Assembly (NCBI GenBank): GCA_902780385.1
Contig: CACZFF010000035.1
Coordinates: 1-33,134, forward strand
DNA length: 33,134 nt
Direction: 5' to 3'
Source: an uncultured Lachnospiraceae bacterium
GTDB taxonomy: Bacteria > Bacillota > Clostridia > Lachnospirales > Lachnospiraceae
A program made the translations under genes and the position numbers. The notes under the pieces were generated by a model. That model was not told the origin of the DNA. It worked only from the letters and a program-made list of their open reading frames with translations, and did no database searches. Each line of letters begins with the position of its first letter. Position 1 is the stretch's first letter. Of the stretch, positions 25,451 through 32,560 are shown piece by piece.

Positions 25451-25903
25451 ATGGACATTATCGTATTTCTTAGTAACTTCAAATTTACCAATGAACTTTG
25501 GATCCTGATCCTCCCGGTCTCGCTGATGGGGATCGACTTCTTAACCGGCCTGCTCTATGCATGGTCAACCTCTACATTCAAGTCGAAAAAGATGCGTAGC
25601 GGACTTACAAAGAAGGTCGGCGAGATCGCGATCTTGGTGATCGGGGAACTGTTTTCCTACGGCATGAGAATTCCGCCTGTAATTATGGCCGGCATCTCCG
25701 CATACATTATCTTCATGGAATTCATGAGCGTTATGGAGAATTTGAAAAAGATGGGTGTACAAATTCCTGGCTTTATAAGCAAAGTGCTGAACACGGTAGA
25801 CCTTGCCCTGAAGGAGGAAGAAGTTACAGAAGCGCTGAAGAAGATGGCGGAGATCGAAAAGGAAGTGGATGCGCTCAAGCGCATCCAGCAGAGAGAGCAG
25901 TAA
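25451..25903 (+). CDS. Holin, TcdE/phage_holin_4 type
   Basis: A 150-residue membrane protein with hydrophobic helices near residues 16-38 (ILILPVSLMGIDFLTGLLYAW), 55-70 and 72-92, and a charged coiled C-terminal tail (ALKKMAEIEKEVDALKRIQ). The pattern D-x-L-T-G-L with SKKMRSGLTKKVGE is characteristic of the toxin secretion/phage lysis holin family, which opens the membrane at lysis. AGGAGA sits upstream. A terminator-like hairpin lies between it and the lysin gene. Confidence 0.9.
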   Translation: MDIIVFLSNFKFTNELWILILPVSLMGIDFLTGLLYAWSTSTFKSKKMRSGLTKKVGEIAILVIGELFSYGMRIPPVIMAGISAYIIFMEFMSVMENLKKMGVQIPGFISKVLNTVDLALKEEEVTEALKKMAEIEKEVDALKRIQQREQ

Positions 25904-25918
25904 CAGAACAATGATCAT

Positions 25919-25948
25919 AGAGCCTCGGCATTAAGCCGGGGCTCTTTT
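25919..25948 (+). terminator. Hairpin between holin and endolysin
   Basis: AGAGCCTCGGC (25919-25929) pairs with GCCGGGGCTCT (25935-25945, one G-T pair) around ATTAA and runs into TTTTATTT. It may partly terminate, reducing endolysin relative to holin. Confidence 0.8.
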
Positions 25949-25965
25949 ATTTGGAGGAAATAGGC

Positions 25966-28900
25966 ATGGCAAAAAAAGTGATAGACCTGTCTTGGTTCAA
26001 CGCCATTGACGACTGGGAAAAGGTGAAGAAAGCCGTCAGCGCTGTTGTGCTCCGCCTGGGATACAGAGGGAGCCATACAGGGACAATAACCTATGATCCT
26101 AAGTATCAAGAATATGCGGCAGAGTGCCAGAGGCTCGGGATCCCGATGATGATCTACTTTTTCCCGTGCTCCATCACTGTTGCGGAGGCAGAAGCCGAGG
26201 CAAAGTTCATCATCTCCGTCGCGAAAAAAATAAATCTCTGCGGCCCGATCTGGTTGGATTCGGAAGTCGTGTATCAGGACCGCTCCGGAAGATCTGACAA
26301 CCTCTCCAGGAAGATCCGGACAAAATACCTAAACGTGATCCTGAAAGCGCTGAAAACGGCAGGGTATGAGTGCGGCGTGTATGCGTCGACTAGCTGGTTT
26401 AAGAACAACCTCAACGACAGTGAGCTGGAAGGCTTGCGCTGGGTGGCGGAGTGGGGGCCGCACTGCTCTTATCCAGGCGATGTGAGCATGTGGCAGTACA
26501 CATCAGACGGCTCTGTGAGCGGTGTTTCTGGGCGGGTAGATATATCTGAGTGTTATATCAGCCTGAACGCTCCTGAAGCAGCTCCGGCGGCAAAAACAGC
26601 CGTTACAAGGCAGGACATCGTTGACCAGATCACAAGCTGGGAAGGCTGGTCAGAGGCCAACGGCAAGCATAAAAAGATCATCGACATTTACAACTACTAT
26701 CTGCCGACAGCAGTAAAAGCCGGCACGCTTAACTATGCAGTGAAGTATACGGACGAGTGGTGTGCCACTGCGGCCAGCGCTGCTTACATCCAGGCAGGCG
26801 CTCCGGAGCTGTTCCCGATCGAGTGCGGTTGTCCTCGCAATATCGCCCTTGCTAAAAAGATGGGCATCTGGCAGGAGGCTGACAGCTACATCCCTAAGCC
26901 CGCGGACGCAGTGCTCTACGACTGGCAGGACTCCGGATCCGGAGATAACCAGGGCACTCCCGACCATATCGGCATTGTCATCTCTGTGGATAAGGCAGTC
27001 GGAACATTTACCGTAATGGAAGGTAATAAGGACGAGACAGTCGGCCGGCGGGTAATGAGAGTCAATGGCAGGTATATCCGCGGCTTTATCGCCCCGAAGT
27101 TCCGGGATGAAACCAATCAGAAGGAAACCAGCCAAAAGAAGGAGGTGGTCTCTGTGGCAAAAACAAACGTCTATGAAGTCAGCGGTACCGGCACGCCTTC
27201 GAAAAAAGTACAGAAGACAGGACTCCTGAAATTTGGTCAGAAGGTCACTGCCCGCCGGTATCCCAGGGTTACTGGGGAACCCTGCAGCTTCGCACCCGTC
27301 CTGCCGCTCACCAGGATCGATGTGTGTGATACGATCGCGGACGACACCGGAAGAAAGTGGTGTTACTGCTGCGTTGGTGACAAGTACGGTTTTATCCTGC
27401 AGACGAGCATCCGGGATTATCTGAGGGGCGGCGGCTTGCCGGTCGAGACAGTCGCCCGGCAGGTCATAAAAGGTGACTTCGGAGATGGCGATACCCGGAA
27501 GAAAGCGCTCAAGGCGCTGGGGTATGACCCGCAGAAGACCCAGGACAAGGTGGATGAGATCCGCGGCGTAGTGGTCAAGCCTCCTTCCGCTAACAGGATC
27601 CGCGTGCACGCAGTGTGGTTTTTCGAGAAAGATGAAAAACGATATGGAGACTGCACTGCAATCTATGAGTACGGCTCCGACGATAAGACGGTGGAACACT
27701 GTATCCTGATCGACACAGCCATGGCTGGGGCGTCTTCTGTCGTTATTGCAAAGCTCAAGGCGCAGGGCGTCAAATCGATTGACGCCGTTGTACTCTCACA
27801 TGGACACGGGGACCACTACGGCGGCCTGTCTAACATCATGAAGGCTATCCCTGTAAAGCAGGTGATCATCCCGGACTGCAAAGAGCTGGACAAGTATCAG
27901 AAGTCCTATGGCAACGCTCTGCGCAGGCAGGCCGCAAAGGGCAAGAGTTCTTTGACCCTCAAAGTCGGGGATTCCTTCCAGATCGGCAGCATCACCTGCA
28001 AGTGCATCTATCAGGCACCTGCCGGCAAGCTTTCGGAGCATGAGGGCCATCACTTTGTCAATAACCAGTCCATGGTCCTGCATTTTGACTGTAACGGCTG
28101 GATCTTCCATGCGGCTGGAGATCTGCAGAACGAAGGCAATCGCCTCCTGATCAGTGCTGTGAAGGACATCCGGGCAGACATCTTCAAATGCCAGTGGCAC
28201 GGGGATGCAAACGCATGCAACGAGGCAATCTGCAAGGCAGTCAAGCCCAAAGTCGCTTATTCCAATTATCACCACAAGGAAGGATCCGGCAGAGGGACGA
28301 CCAGAAAGCGCCTGGAAGCTGTCGGCGCTACAGTGGCGCGAAATGCCGAAAACGGCGACATATATATCGACTGTTTGCCAGGAGCCATGAAGCTGTCCTG
28401 CAGCAAGGGGAATCTCTCGAAGGCATGGACAAAGACTGTCCCGGTCACAGAGGCTCCGGCATACAAGGTCTGCCTATCCACCAAGGCCAAGCCCATAAAG
28501 GGCTCCGGTCTGATCGCGATCGAACCGGAAGACTACACATCCGCAGAGATCGGAGCGCTGAAGGCAGCGGGGTACAAAGTCCTGGGATATCTCAGTGTCG
28601 GCAGTGTCTCGGATGAGCGCAGCTATTACAAGAGCCTCGAGAAGCACACTCTCCGGCGCCTGGACGACTGGGAGCATGAGCGGTATCTTGACGTGACCAG
28701 CCCGGATGTCCAGCAGTGGGCGATCAAGCGCGGGAAAGAGATCATTAGTAAAGGTTGTGACGGCTTGTGGATCGACAATCTGGATGTGTATGAGGAATAT
28801 CCTTCTGACGCAGCTTACAGCGGGATCACAAAAATCCTGCAGTCCCTGTATGCCTGTGGCTATATCATGGTCAACGGCGGCATTGCCTACATGACAAAGG

Positions 28901-29169
28901 CCATGAAGGCGGGTCTGAATGTCGCGAACGGTATCACCCAGGAGGAGGTCTTCAGCCGGATCACGGACTATTCCGGAACCGGGGAGTTCGGAAAGCAGGA
29001 GAGTAAGCAGAGCATTGAGTACAAGAAGTATATAGCACTTGCTATAAGCAAATCGGTTGATGCCTTCATTCTGGAATACACAACAGACAGCACCGTGGTC
29101 AAAACGATCACGGACTACTGCAAGGCAGCGGGAGCCGGCTACTATATCAGCTCCGACGTCAACCTGTAA
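25966..29169 (+). CDS. Giant multidomain endolysin: GH25, CHAP-like, Cpl-7, MBL fold, GH114-like
   Basis: A 1067-residue protein, three to four times a usual endolysin. Residues 1-200: GH25 lysozyme (IDLSWFN, catalytic WLDSE with D98 and E100, VDISECY). About 213-378: CHAP/NlpC-like cysteine peptidase (C266 in EWCATAASAAY, H334 in PDHIGIVISV). About 400-485: a small SH3-like beta region. 493-532: a Cpl-7 (CW_7) wall-binding repeat (VARQVIKGDFGDGDTRKKAL). About 545-820: a metallo-beta-lactamase fold with SHGHGDH (H612, H614, D616, H617), D719 and H745. About 830-1067: a TIM-barrel similar to GH114/TM1410 (GYLSVGS, D937 and D940 in GLWIDNLD). GGAGG gives ATG 25966 rather than 25951. It should cleave peptidoglycan at glycan and peptide bonds; the role of the last two domains is unknown. 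Confidence 0.87.
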   Translation: MAKKVIDLSWFNAIDDWEKVKKAVSAVVLRLGYRGSHTGTITYDPKYQEYAAECQRLGIPMMIYFFPCSITVAEAEAEAKFIISVAKKINLCGPIWLDSEVVYQDRSGRSDNLSRKIRTKYLNVILKALKTAGYECGVYASTSWFKNNLNDSELEGLRWVAEWGPHCSYPGDVSMWQYTSDGSVSGVSGRVDISECYISLNAPEAAPAAKTAVTRQDIVDQITSWEGWSEANGKHKKIIDIYNYYLPTAVKAGTLNYAVKYTDEWCATAASAAYIQAGAPELFPIECGCPRNIALAKKMGIWQEADSYIPKPADAVLYDWQDSGSGDNQGTPDHIGIVISVDKAVGTFTVMEGNKDETVGRRVMRVNGRYIRGFIAPKFRDETNQKETSQKKEVVSVAKTNVYEVSGTGTPSKKVQKTGLLKFGQKVTARRYPRVTGEPCSFAPVLPLTRIDVCDTIADDTGRKWCYCCVGDKYGFILQTSIRDYLRGGGLPVETVARQVIKGDFGDGDTRKKALKALGYDPQKTQDKVDEIRGVVVKPPSANRIRVHAVWFFEKDEKRYGDCTAIYEYGSDDKTVEHCILIDTAMAGASSVVIAKLKAQGVKSIDAVVLSHGHGDHYGGLSNIMKAIPVKQVIIPDCKELDKYQKSYGNALRRQAAKGKSSLTLKVGDSFQIGSITCKCIYQAPAGKLSEHEGHHFVNNQSMVLHFDCNGWIFHAAGDLQNEGNRLLISAVKDIRADIFKCQWHGDANACNEAICKAVKPKVAYSNYHHKEGSGRGTTRKRLEAVGATVARNAENGDIYIDCLPGAMKLSCSKGNLSKAWTKTVPVTEAPAYKVCLSTKAKPIKGSGLIAIEPEDYTSAEIGALKAAGYKVLGYLSVGSVSDERSYYKSLEKHTLRRLDDWEHERYLDVTSPDVQQWAIKRGKEIISKGCDGLWIDNLDVYEEYPSDAAYSGITKILQSLYACGYIMVNGGIAYMTKAMKAGLNVANGITQEEVFSRITDYSGTGEFGKQESKQSIEYKKYIALAISKSVDAFILEYTTDSTVVKTITDYCKAAGAGYYISSDVNL
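27139..27156 (+). promoter_or_regulatory. Internal ribosome binding site and in-frame GTG within the endolysin
   Basis: AAGGAGGTGG (27139-27148) is followed, eight bases after GGAGG, by an in-frame GTG at 27154 (codon 397). A product of 671 residues would hold the SH3-like region, Cpl-7 repeat, MBL and GH114-like domains without the two wall hydrolases. Several clostridial and other endolysins are known to make a second C-terminal product this way. Confidence 0.6.
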
Positions 29170-29177
29170 GAGTACGA

Positions 29178-29210
29178 GCATAGAGCCTTCCGGACGTCCG
29201 GAGACTATGC
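29178..29210. repeat. Nested inverted repeat after the endolysin
   Basis: The perfect 14-bp palindrome TCCGGACGTCCGGA lies inside flanking GCATAG (29178-29183) and CTATGC (29205-29210). The whole can fold into one long hairpin ahead of the terminator. Confidence 0.65.
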
Positions 29211-29215
29211 AATAC

Positions 29216-29252
29216 AACACCCCGACATCGTTTAAAGCGGTGCCGGGGTGTT
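29216..29252. terminator. Terminator at the end of the late operon
   Basis: AACACCCCG (29216-29224) pairs with CGGGGTGTT (29244-29252), followed by TATCATTTTATT. It ends the rightward late transcript and, as an inverted repeat, may also stop the leftward transcript of the small gene that ends at 29260. Confidence 0.8.
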
Positions 29253-29259
29253 TATCATT

Positions 29260-29445
29260 TTATTCCATTTTTTCAGCTTCTTTTTCCAGTAGTTCAATGA
29301 TCAGATGGTTGAGGGATACGCCTCGGTCTGCGGCCAGCTTCTCATAGACTTCCTTGCGGCCTTTTTTACAGCGGACGGCCAGCCGTTCATAGTTGGCCTT
29401 CTGGTATTTCTGGGTCGCCTTGTTCTGCGCCTGGGAGTATGCCAT
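29260..29445 (-). CDS. Ribbon-helix-helix (Arc/CopG-like) protein
   Basis: A 61-residue basic protein. YERLAVRCKKGRKEVYEKLAADRGVSLNHLIIELLEKE has the strand-helix-helix pattern of Arc/CopG DNA-binding domains, with the residues before it strongly basic. Such proteins repress their own or neighbouring genes. AAAGG lies about nine bases before the start on the minus strand. It is the second gene of a leftward pair driven from a promoter at 29719-29747 and lies between the lysis genes and attP. Confidence 0.75.
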   Translation of the reverse strand: MAYSQAQNKATQKYQKANYERLAVRCKKGRKEVYEKLAADRGVSLNHLIIELLEKEAEKME

Positions 29446-29480
29446 TGACTTGCCTTTCTATTCCTGCTATTCTTTTTTAA

Positions 29481-29522
29481 GAGGGGGACGGCCGGCAGGA
29501 ATGTTTCGGTATCCGTCCCCTC
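29481..29522. repeat. Inverted repeat between the two small leftward genes
   Basis: GAGGGGGACGG (29481-29491) pairs with CCGTCCCCTC (29513-29522), with one bulged base. No T-run follows on the minus strand, so it is likely an mRNA hairpin or operator rather than a strong terminator. Confidence 0.55.
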
Positions 29523-29542
29523 TCTGAGTCCCTATTCAGTTA

Positions 29543-29674
29543 TTATTTTTTCCGGATTTCCGAAAGAATAATGTCGATGTGCTCGACCGTTTTCATTTCT
29601 CCATTTGCCCTTGCAACTTCTCTGACAGAAACCAGAAGGGCTATCAAATCGGCTTTGCTCATTTTTTTATCCAT
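29543..29674 (-). CDS. Small hypothetical protein, 43 residues
   Basis: The minus-strand start at 29674 is chosen because AAAGGAG lies eight bases before it; a longer reading to 29728 would begin at the promoter's -10. The product begins MDKKMSKADLIALLVSVREV and is helical and charged, with no motif I recognise. It is the first gene after a consensus promoter and precedes the ribbon-helix-helix gene, so the two probably form one small operon, perhaps expressed in the lysogen. Confidence 0.65.
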   Translation of the reverse strand: MDKKMSKADLIALLVSVREVARANGEMKTVEHIDIILSEIRKK

Positions 29675-29718
29675 TTCCTTAACTCCTTTCCTGCCGTTCC
29701 CTTGTTCCTTACAAGTAT

Positions 29719-29747
29719 ATAATAGCATATATTTATAGTGGTGTCAA
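29719..29747 (-). promoter_or_regulatory. Strong leftward promoter
   Basis: On the minus strand: TTGACA (29742-29747), exactly 17 bases, then TATTAT (29719-29724). The leader to the first start is about 40 bases. The region is very AT-rich. This is the best consensus promoter in the window. Confidence 0.85.
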
Positions 29748-29851
29748 TATAAAATATCGAAATAGTAGCGGGATTTTTATGGGCAAATAACAGAATTGCC
29801 ATACCGCATGACACGTTTTCGTGTTTTTGAGTGTATCCAAAACATTCGTAC

Positions 29852-29883
29852 ATGGGTTCGAATCCCGTCGTCTCCATTTTTTT
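29852..29883 (+). other. attP core: 3' end of a tRNA gene
   Basis: ATGGG, TTCGAAT, CCCGT form a T-arm (29852-29868), followed by a seven-base acceptor strand CGTCTCC and discriminator A (29869-29876), then TTTTTTT. The rest of the tRNA is absent, so only the 3' part is carried by the phage. A host tRNA starting GGAGACG is implied. Integration there would rebuild the gene. The isoacceptor cannot be told. Confidence 0.8.
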
Positions 29884-29887
29884 ATGA

Positions 29888-29934
29888 CCCGCATAAATAC
29901 TGGAAATACGGCTGAAACCCAGTGTTTATGCGGG
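29888..29934. repeat. Long inverted repeat beside the attP core
   Basis: CCCGCATAAATACTGG (29888-29903) is the near-perfect complement of CCAGTGTTTATGCGGG (29919-29934), with one wobble pair. It begins five bases after the core's T-run. It could be a recombination arm, or a terminator for leftward integrase transcripts, though no minus-strand T-run follows. Confidence 0.7.
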
Positions 29935-30042
29935 TTTCGTGGTAATTTGGAATGACGTTCAGAAGGCGTTTTTTACATGCTACATGACACGAATATGTCA
30001 CGAAATTTATGAAGCGGATTCATATTTCAGGATTGGGGAATA

Positions 30043-31161
30043 TCAGCCAGCGCCGCGTCCTGCATTGAGCCTGTCGAAGTGCCCCGTCAGCTTGTCCCGC
30101 TCGGCGCGCTTGCGGTCGGCCAGCGTAGCCCTGTAGACGCGCTTCATGGTCGTCTCCGTGCGCCATCCGCCCATCTCCATGATGTAGGCATCCGGAACGC
30201 CCAGGGCGTGGGCTATACTTACGTAGTAGTGCCTCAGGTCATGGAACCGGAACCTTGCCTGCGCGCCTGAGAACCTCACGGCCCTGCGGAACCGGTTCGA
30301 GATCTGGTCAGGCGTCCCTTTGATGATGGTGCCGCCCCTCTGGTAGGAGTCCATGGCTGCAACCTCATCACAGACGAATCCGGGCAGGTCTACGACGCGG
30401 TTGGACGTATCCGTCTTAGGGACGGGTTTGGTCGTCCACAGGCCGTACTGGTCCTTCACGACGTCCTTGGTCACGCGGACCGTGTGGGATGCCATGTCGA
30501 AGTCATCAGCCTTCAGGGCGCAGATCTCGCCCCTCCTGAGCGAGCCGAACGCGGACAGGAGGACAGCTATATAGAGCTCTTTTCGGGGCTGCATGTCACG
30601 CCTTGTGTTCTCATGGGTGGTACTCACGATATAATCGATGAGCGCCGTGATCTCCCCGTCATCCGGGACGTGAGGGATATAGGCCCTCGGGGCCGGGAGC
30701 GTCACCGGGAAGGCGGGCCCGCCGAAGAACTTCACGGATGCCCCGAACAGGGCGTTCGCGTTCCGGACATATTTGGCCGATGTCCTGACATAGAGGGCAT
30801 TGACCCAGGCCTGCACGATCGGCAGGGTAAGGTCCCCGATCGCATAATGACGGATGTCGTCAACAGCGGTCCGCAGGATCTGCTGGTATGAATTGGTCGT
30901 GGCAGGGGAGAGGACCTTCTCCTTGGCGTCGATGTACTTCCCGATCGCCTCCTGGACTGTCATCTCCAGAACGTCCCTGTCCTCGTGCGAGATCGCCCAC
31001 TCTGCCGCCATGCGCTCACACTCGCGCTTGCCGCGCCTGGACGGGTCCTTGACCGTGAAGGACTCATAGACGCCCCTCTTCTTTCCGTCCTTCCCGATCT
31101 CGTAGTGGGAGAACACCCGGCACCGCCAGGAGCCGGAAGGTAACTTTTTCGCTGTAGGCAT
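30043..31161 (-). CDS. int: Tyrosine recombinase, phage integrase
   Basis: A 372-residue integrase of normal size. The N-terminal 60 residues are an arm-binding AP2-like domain (KKLPSGSWRCRVFSHYE, KGVYESFTVKD-type strands). About 65-160 is the SAM-like core-binding domain. The catalytic domain has R209 in SLRRGEICAL, H307-x-x-R310 in FRFHDLRHYYVS, W333 in GGWRTET in place of the second histidine, and nucleophile Y343 in RVYRATL. It carries out integration at the tRNA attachment site next to its 3' end. GGAG then seven T's precede ATG 31161 on the minus strand. The frame is open further upstream without a stop, into lipoprotein repeat sequence. Confidence 0.94.
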   Translation of the reverse strand: MPTAKKLPSGSWRCRVFSHYEIGKDGKKRGVYESFTVKDPSRRGKRECERMAAEWAISHEDRDVLEMTVQEAIGKYIDAKEKVLSPATTNSYQQILRTAVDDIRHYAIGDLTLPIVQAWVNALYVRTSAKYVRNANALFGASVKFFGGPAFPVTLPAPRAYIPHVPDDGEITALIDYIVSTTHENTRRDMQPRKELYIAVLLSAFGSLRRGEICALKADDFDMASHTVRVTKDVVKDQYGLWTTKPVPKTDTSNRVVDLPGFVCDEVAAMDSYQRGGTIIKGTPDQISNRFRRAVRFSGAQARFRFHDLRHYYVSIAHALGVPDAYIMEMGGWRTETTMKRVYRATLADRKRAERDKLTGHFDRLNAGRGAG

Positions 31162-31197
31162 AAAAAAACTCCTTTCATGGGTATAGGAAAATAAGCC

Positions 31198-31515
31198 CAC
31201 ATACTCAGCCTGATCGGGAGTAAAACCTTCATACTTCAGCTGGTCAATAAGGCCTGATCTGGAAAAAGAAGAATAATCAAGGTATTGCTGAGCTTTCTTT
31301 GCAGCCTGTTCATTCCAGTCTGCGCCGCAATTATCAACACCGTATGAAGCTTCTTCTTCTGTATATCCTTCATACTCTAACTGTTCTATAAGCCCGGAGT
31401 AAGAAAAAGCCGAGTAGTTAAGATATTTTTCAGCACTCTTTAGAGCCTGTTCATACCAGTCTGCTCCGCAATTATCGGCACCATAGGCAGCTTCGCTGTC
31501 TGTAAACCCTTCGTA
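31198..31515 (-). pseudogene. Detached C-terminal repeats of the Ltp-like lipoprotein
   Basis: On the minus strand, in the integrase frame, the bases encode two 47-residue Ltp-type repeats and the end of a third: E-G-F-T-D-S-E-A-A-Y-G-A-D-N-C-G-A-D-W, then KSAEKYLNYSAFSYSGLIEQ and KKAQQYLDYSSFSRSGLIDQ. The units are 141 bases apart. The lipoprotein gene upstream enters this region in another frame and stops at 31440. No start codon with a ribosome binding site serves this part. It continues without a stop through a linker into the integrase ATG. Confidence 0.8.
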
Positions 31516-32405
31516 TTGATGTATTTCTTTGCATTGGTAAGAGCATTTTGCTCGCCAGGAGTCGGAGAATACTGGTCGGAGACAGGCTCTTCCGCGACAG
31601 GCTCTTGCTCCACAGGCTCTTCTTCAACAGGCTCCTCCGCGACAGGCTCTTGCTCAATAGGCTCTTCTTCAACAGGATCCGGTTCAGTTTCGGGAGTCTC
31701 GGCCATTGGATTTGATTCGGCAGAGGCATCCTGAAGTTCTGTTGGTGTGTCAGTGGTTATTTCCTGATCGGAAGAAAGCTCCTCGGAACTCTCGGGAATA
31801 GGCGGGGCGGTAGCTGTGATATTTGATGAATCCGAAGGTTTCATAGTGTAAAACATCTTCAGGTAATCATGAAGACTATTATCTTCTTTTATATCTTCTA
31901 CGCGGAAGAAGAATAACGCAGCGCCAACACCTCCACCTGGTTTATCAAATAAAGTACAAGTTACATTTTCAAGTTTTTTATTCCTCGTGTACGTTGTTGT
32001 AAAAGAACGGGTTTCGAGATCTCCATATATATCATGGTCCATTTCGGGACCATATGAAGCACTTTCAAAAGCTTTGGAAAATTGTTTGATAAAGGTTTCC
32101 TCTAAATTGCTGTCGCCGAGAAAAGCATCCAGAGATTCATTGGATACTTCTGGATAGACCATGACATACGGAAATTCGTTCTCTTTTTTGCAAAAGAAAT
32201 AATTATCGGCAATAATCCAACTTTTTGGGACCTCGGCGGTGTAACCGCACAGCTCGATTTCCTGGTATTCTGTTTTTTCAGACGAGAGGGCAGGATCTTC
32301 TGATACGGCCTCAGAGGGTATGGACGAGGCTGGTGGAGACCCGGATCCGGAACTGCATCCAGACAAAATGAGACAAAACAGCAGTAACAATAAAAGTTTT
32401 TTCAT
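31440..32405 (-). CDS. Ltp-like lipoprotein, C-terminally truncated by frameshift
   Basis: A 321-residue protein. MKKLLLLLLFCLILSGC is a lipoprotein signal with lipobox LSGC (Cys17), so it would be anchored outside the membrane. About 50-195 is a globular domain (EIELCGYTAEVPKSW, RNKKLENVTCTLFDKP). About 240-285 is a spacer of 15-residue Pro/Glu/Val repeats. It then starts an Ltp repeat, NALTNAKKYI, leaves the frame and ends in 20 unrelated residues. Ltp of streptococcal phage TP-J34 is a superinfection-exclusion lipoprotein encoded in the lysogeny module, as here. CGGAGG precedes the start. Function is likely damaged unless frameshifting restores it. Confidence 0.8.
   Translation of the reverse strand: MKKLLLLLLFCLILSGCSSGSGSPPASSIPSEAVSEDPALSSEKTEYQEIELCGYTAEVPKSWIIADNYFFCKKENEFPYVMVYPEVSNESLDAFLGDSNLEETFIKQFSKAFESASYGPEMDHDIYGDLETRSFTTTYTRNKKLENVTCTLFDKPGGGVGAALFFFRVEDIKEDNSLHDYLKMFYTMKPSDSSNITATAPPIPESSEELSSDQEITTDTPTELQDASAESNPMAETPETEPDPVEEEPIEQEPVAEEPVEEEPVEQEPVAEEPVSDQYSPTPGEQNALTNAKKYINTKGLQTAKLPMVPIIAEQTGMNRL
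31580..31680 (-). repeat. 45-bp tandem repeats in the lipoprotein spacer
   Basis: Just over two units, each of 45 bases, encode P-V-A-E-E-P-V-E-E-E-P-V-E-Q-E-type sequence. Such Glu/Pro spacers hold surface domains away from the membrane and can change length by slippage. Confidence 0.75.
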
Positions 32406-32560
32406 GGTGTACCTCCGTAATAATTATTTATAAATGAGATTGCCGTTTCCTGTATCCTAAAACTTTTATTATTATATTTACTTTTGAGTACAACTGAGCT
32501 GTCTGATATTAAGGATTACCATATTCCACGATTTATCAAATGCCATGCCAGCGACATTAC
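32406..32560. other. AT-rich gap between repressor and lipoprotein genes
   Basis: This 155-base stretch holds the lipoprotein's ribosome binding site and, on the minus strand, a TATAAT at 32471-32476 without a good -35 partner, so it is at most a weak promoter. At 32557-32559 lies the TAA that would have ended the repressor before its 3' duplication. No gene is seen. Confidence 0.5.

Larger units (their letters stand above)
29807..29991. other. attP region with candidate integrase arm sites
   Basis: CATGACACG occurs at 29807-29815 and again at 29983-29991, on either side of the tRNA-derived core. The second copy overlaps TGACA/TGTCA (29985-30000), an inverted pair. The repeats are plausible arm-type binding sites for the integrase encoded next door at 30043-31161. 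Nothing codes here; 29675-30042 contains only this region and the promoter. Confidence 0.65.

Noticed and set aside
29659-29877. 72-residue minus-strand reading frame starting METTGFEP
   Set aside because: Its start is the antisense of the tRNA T-arm, a well-known source of false ORFs. The rest crosses attP and the strong leftward promoter.
29820-29880. A complete tRNA gene
   Set aside because: Only the T-arm and 3' acceptor strand are present; no matching 5' acceptor, D-arm or anticodon arm can be folded upstream.
30960-31232. 90-residue minus-strand frame overlapping the integrase start
   Set aside because: Out of frame with both the integrase and the lipoprotein repeats; low-complexity arginine/serine sequence typical of a shadow frame.
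31500-31530. Programmed frameshifting to restore the lipoprotein repeats
   Set aside because: A -1 shift would be needed but no canonical heptamer is present, and a repeat-bordered deletion explains the missing 43 bases better.
31516-31734. Plus-strand frame rich in Ser, Gly and Thr repeats
   Set aside because: It is the antisense of the lipoprotein's Pro/Glu repeats.
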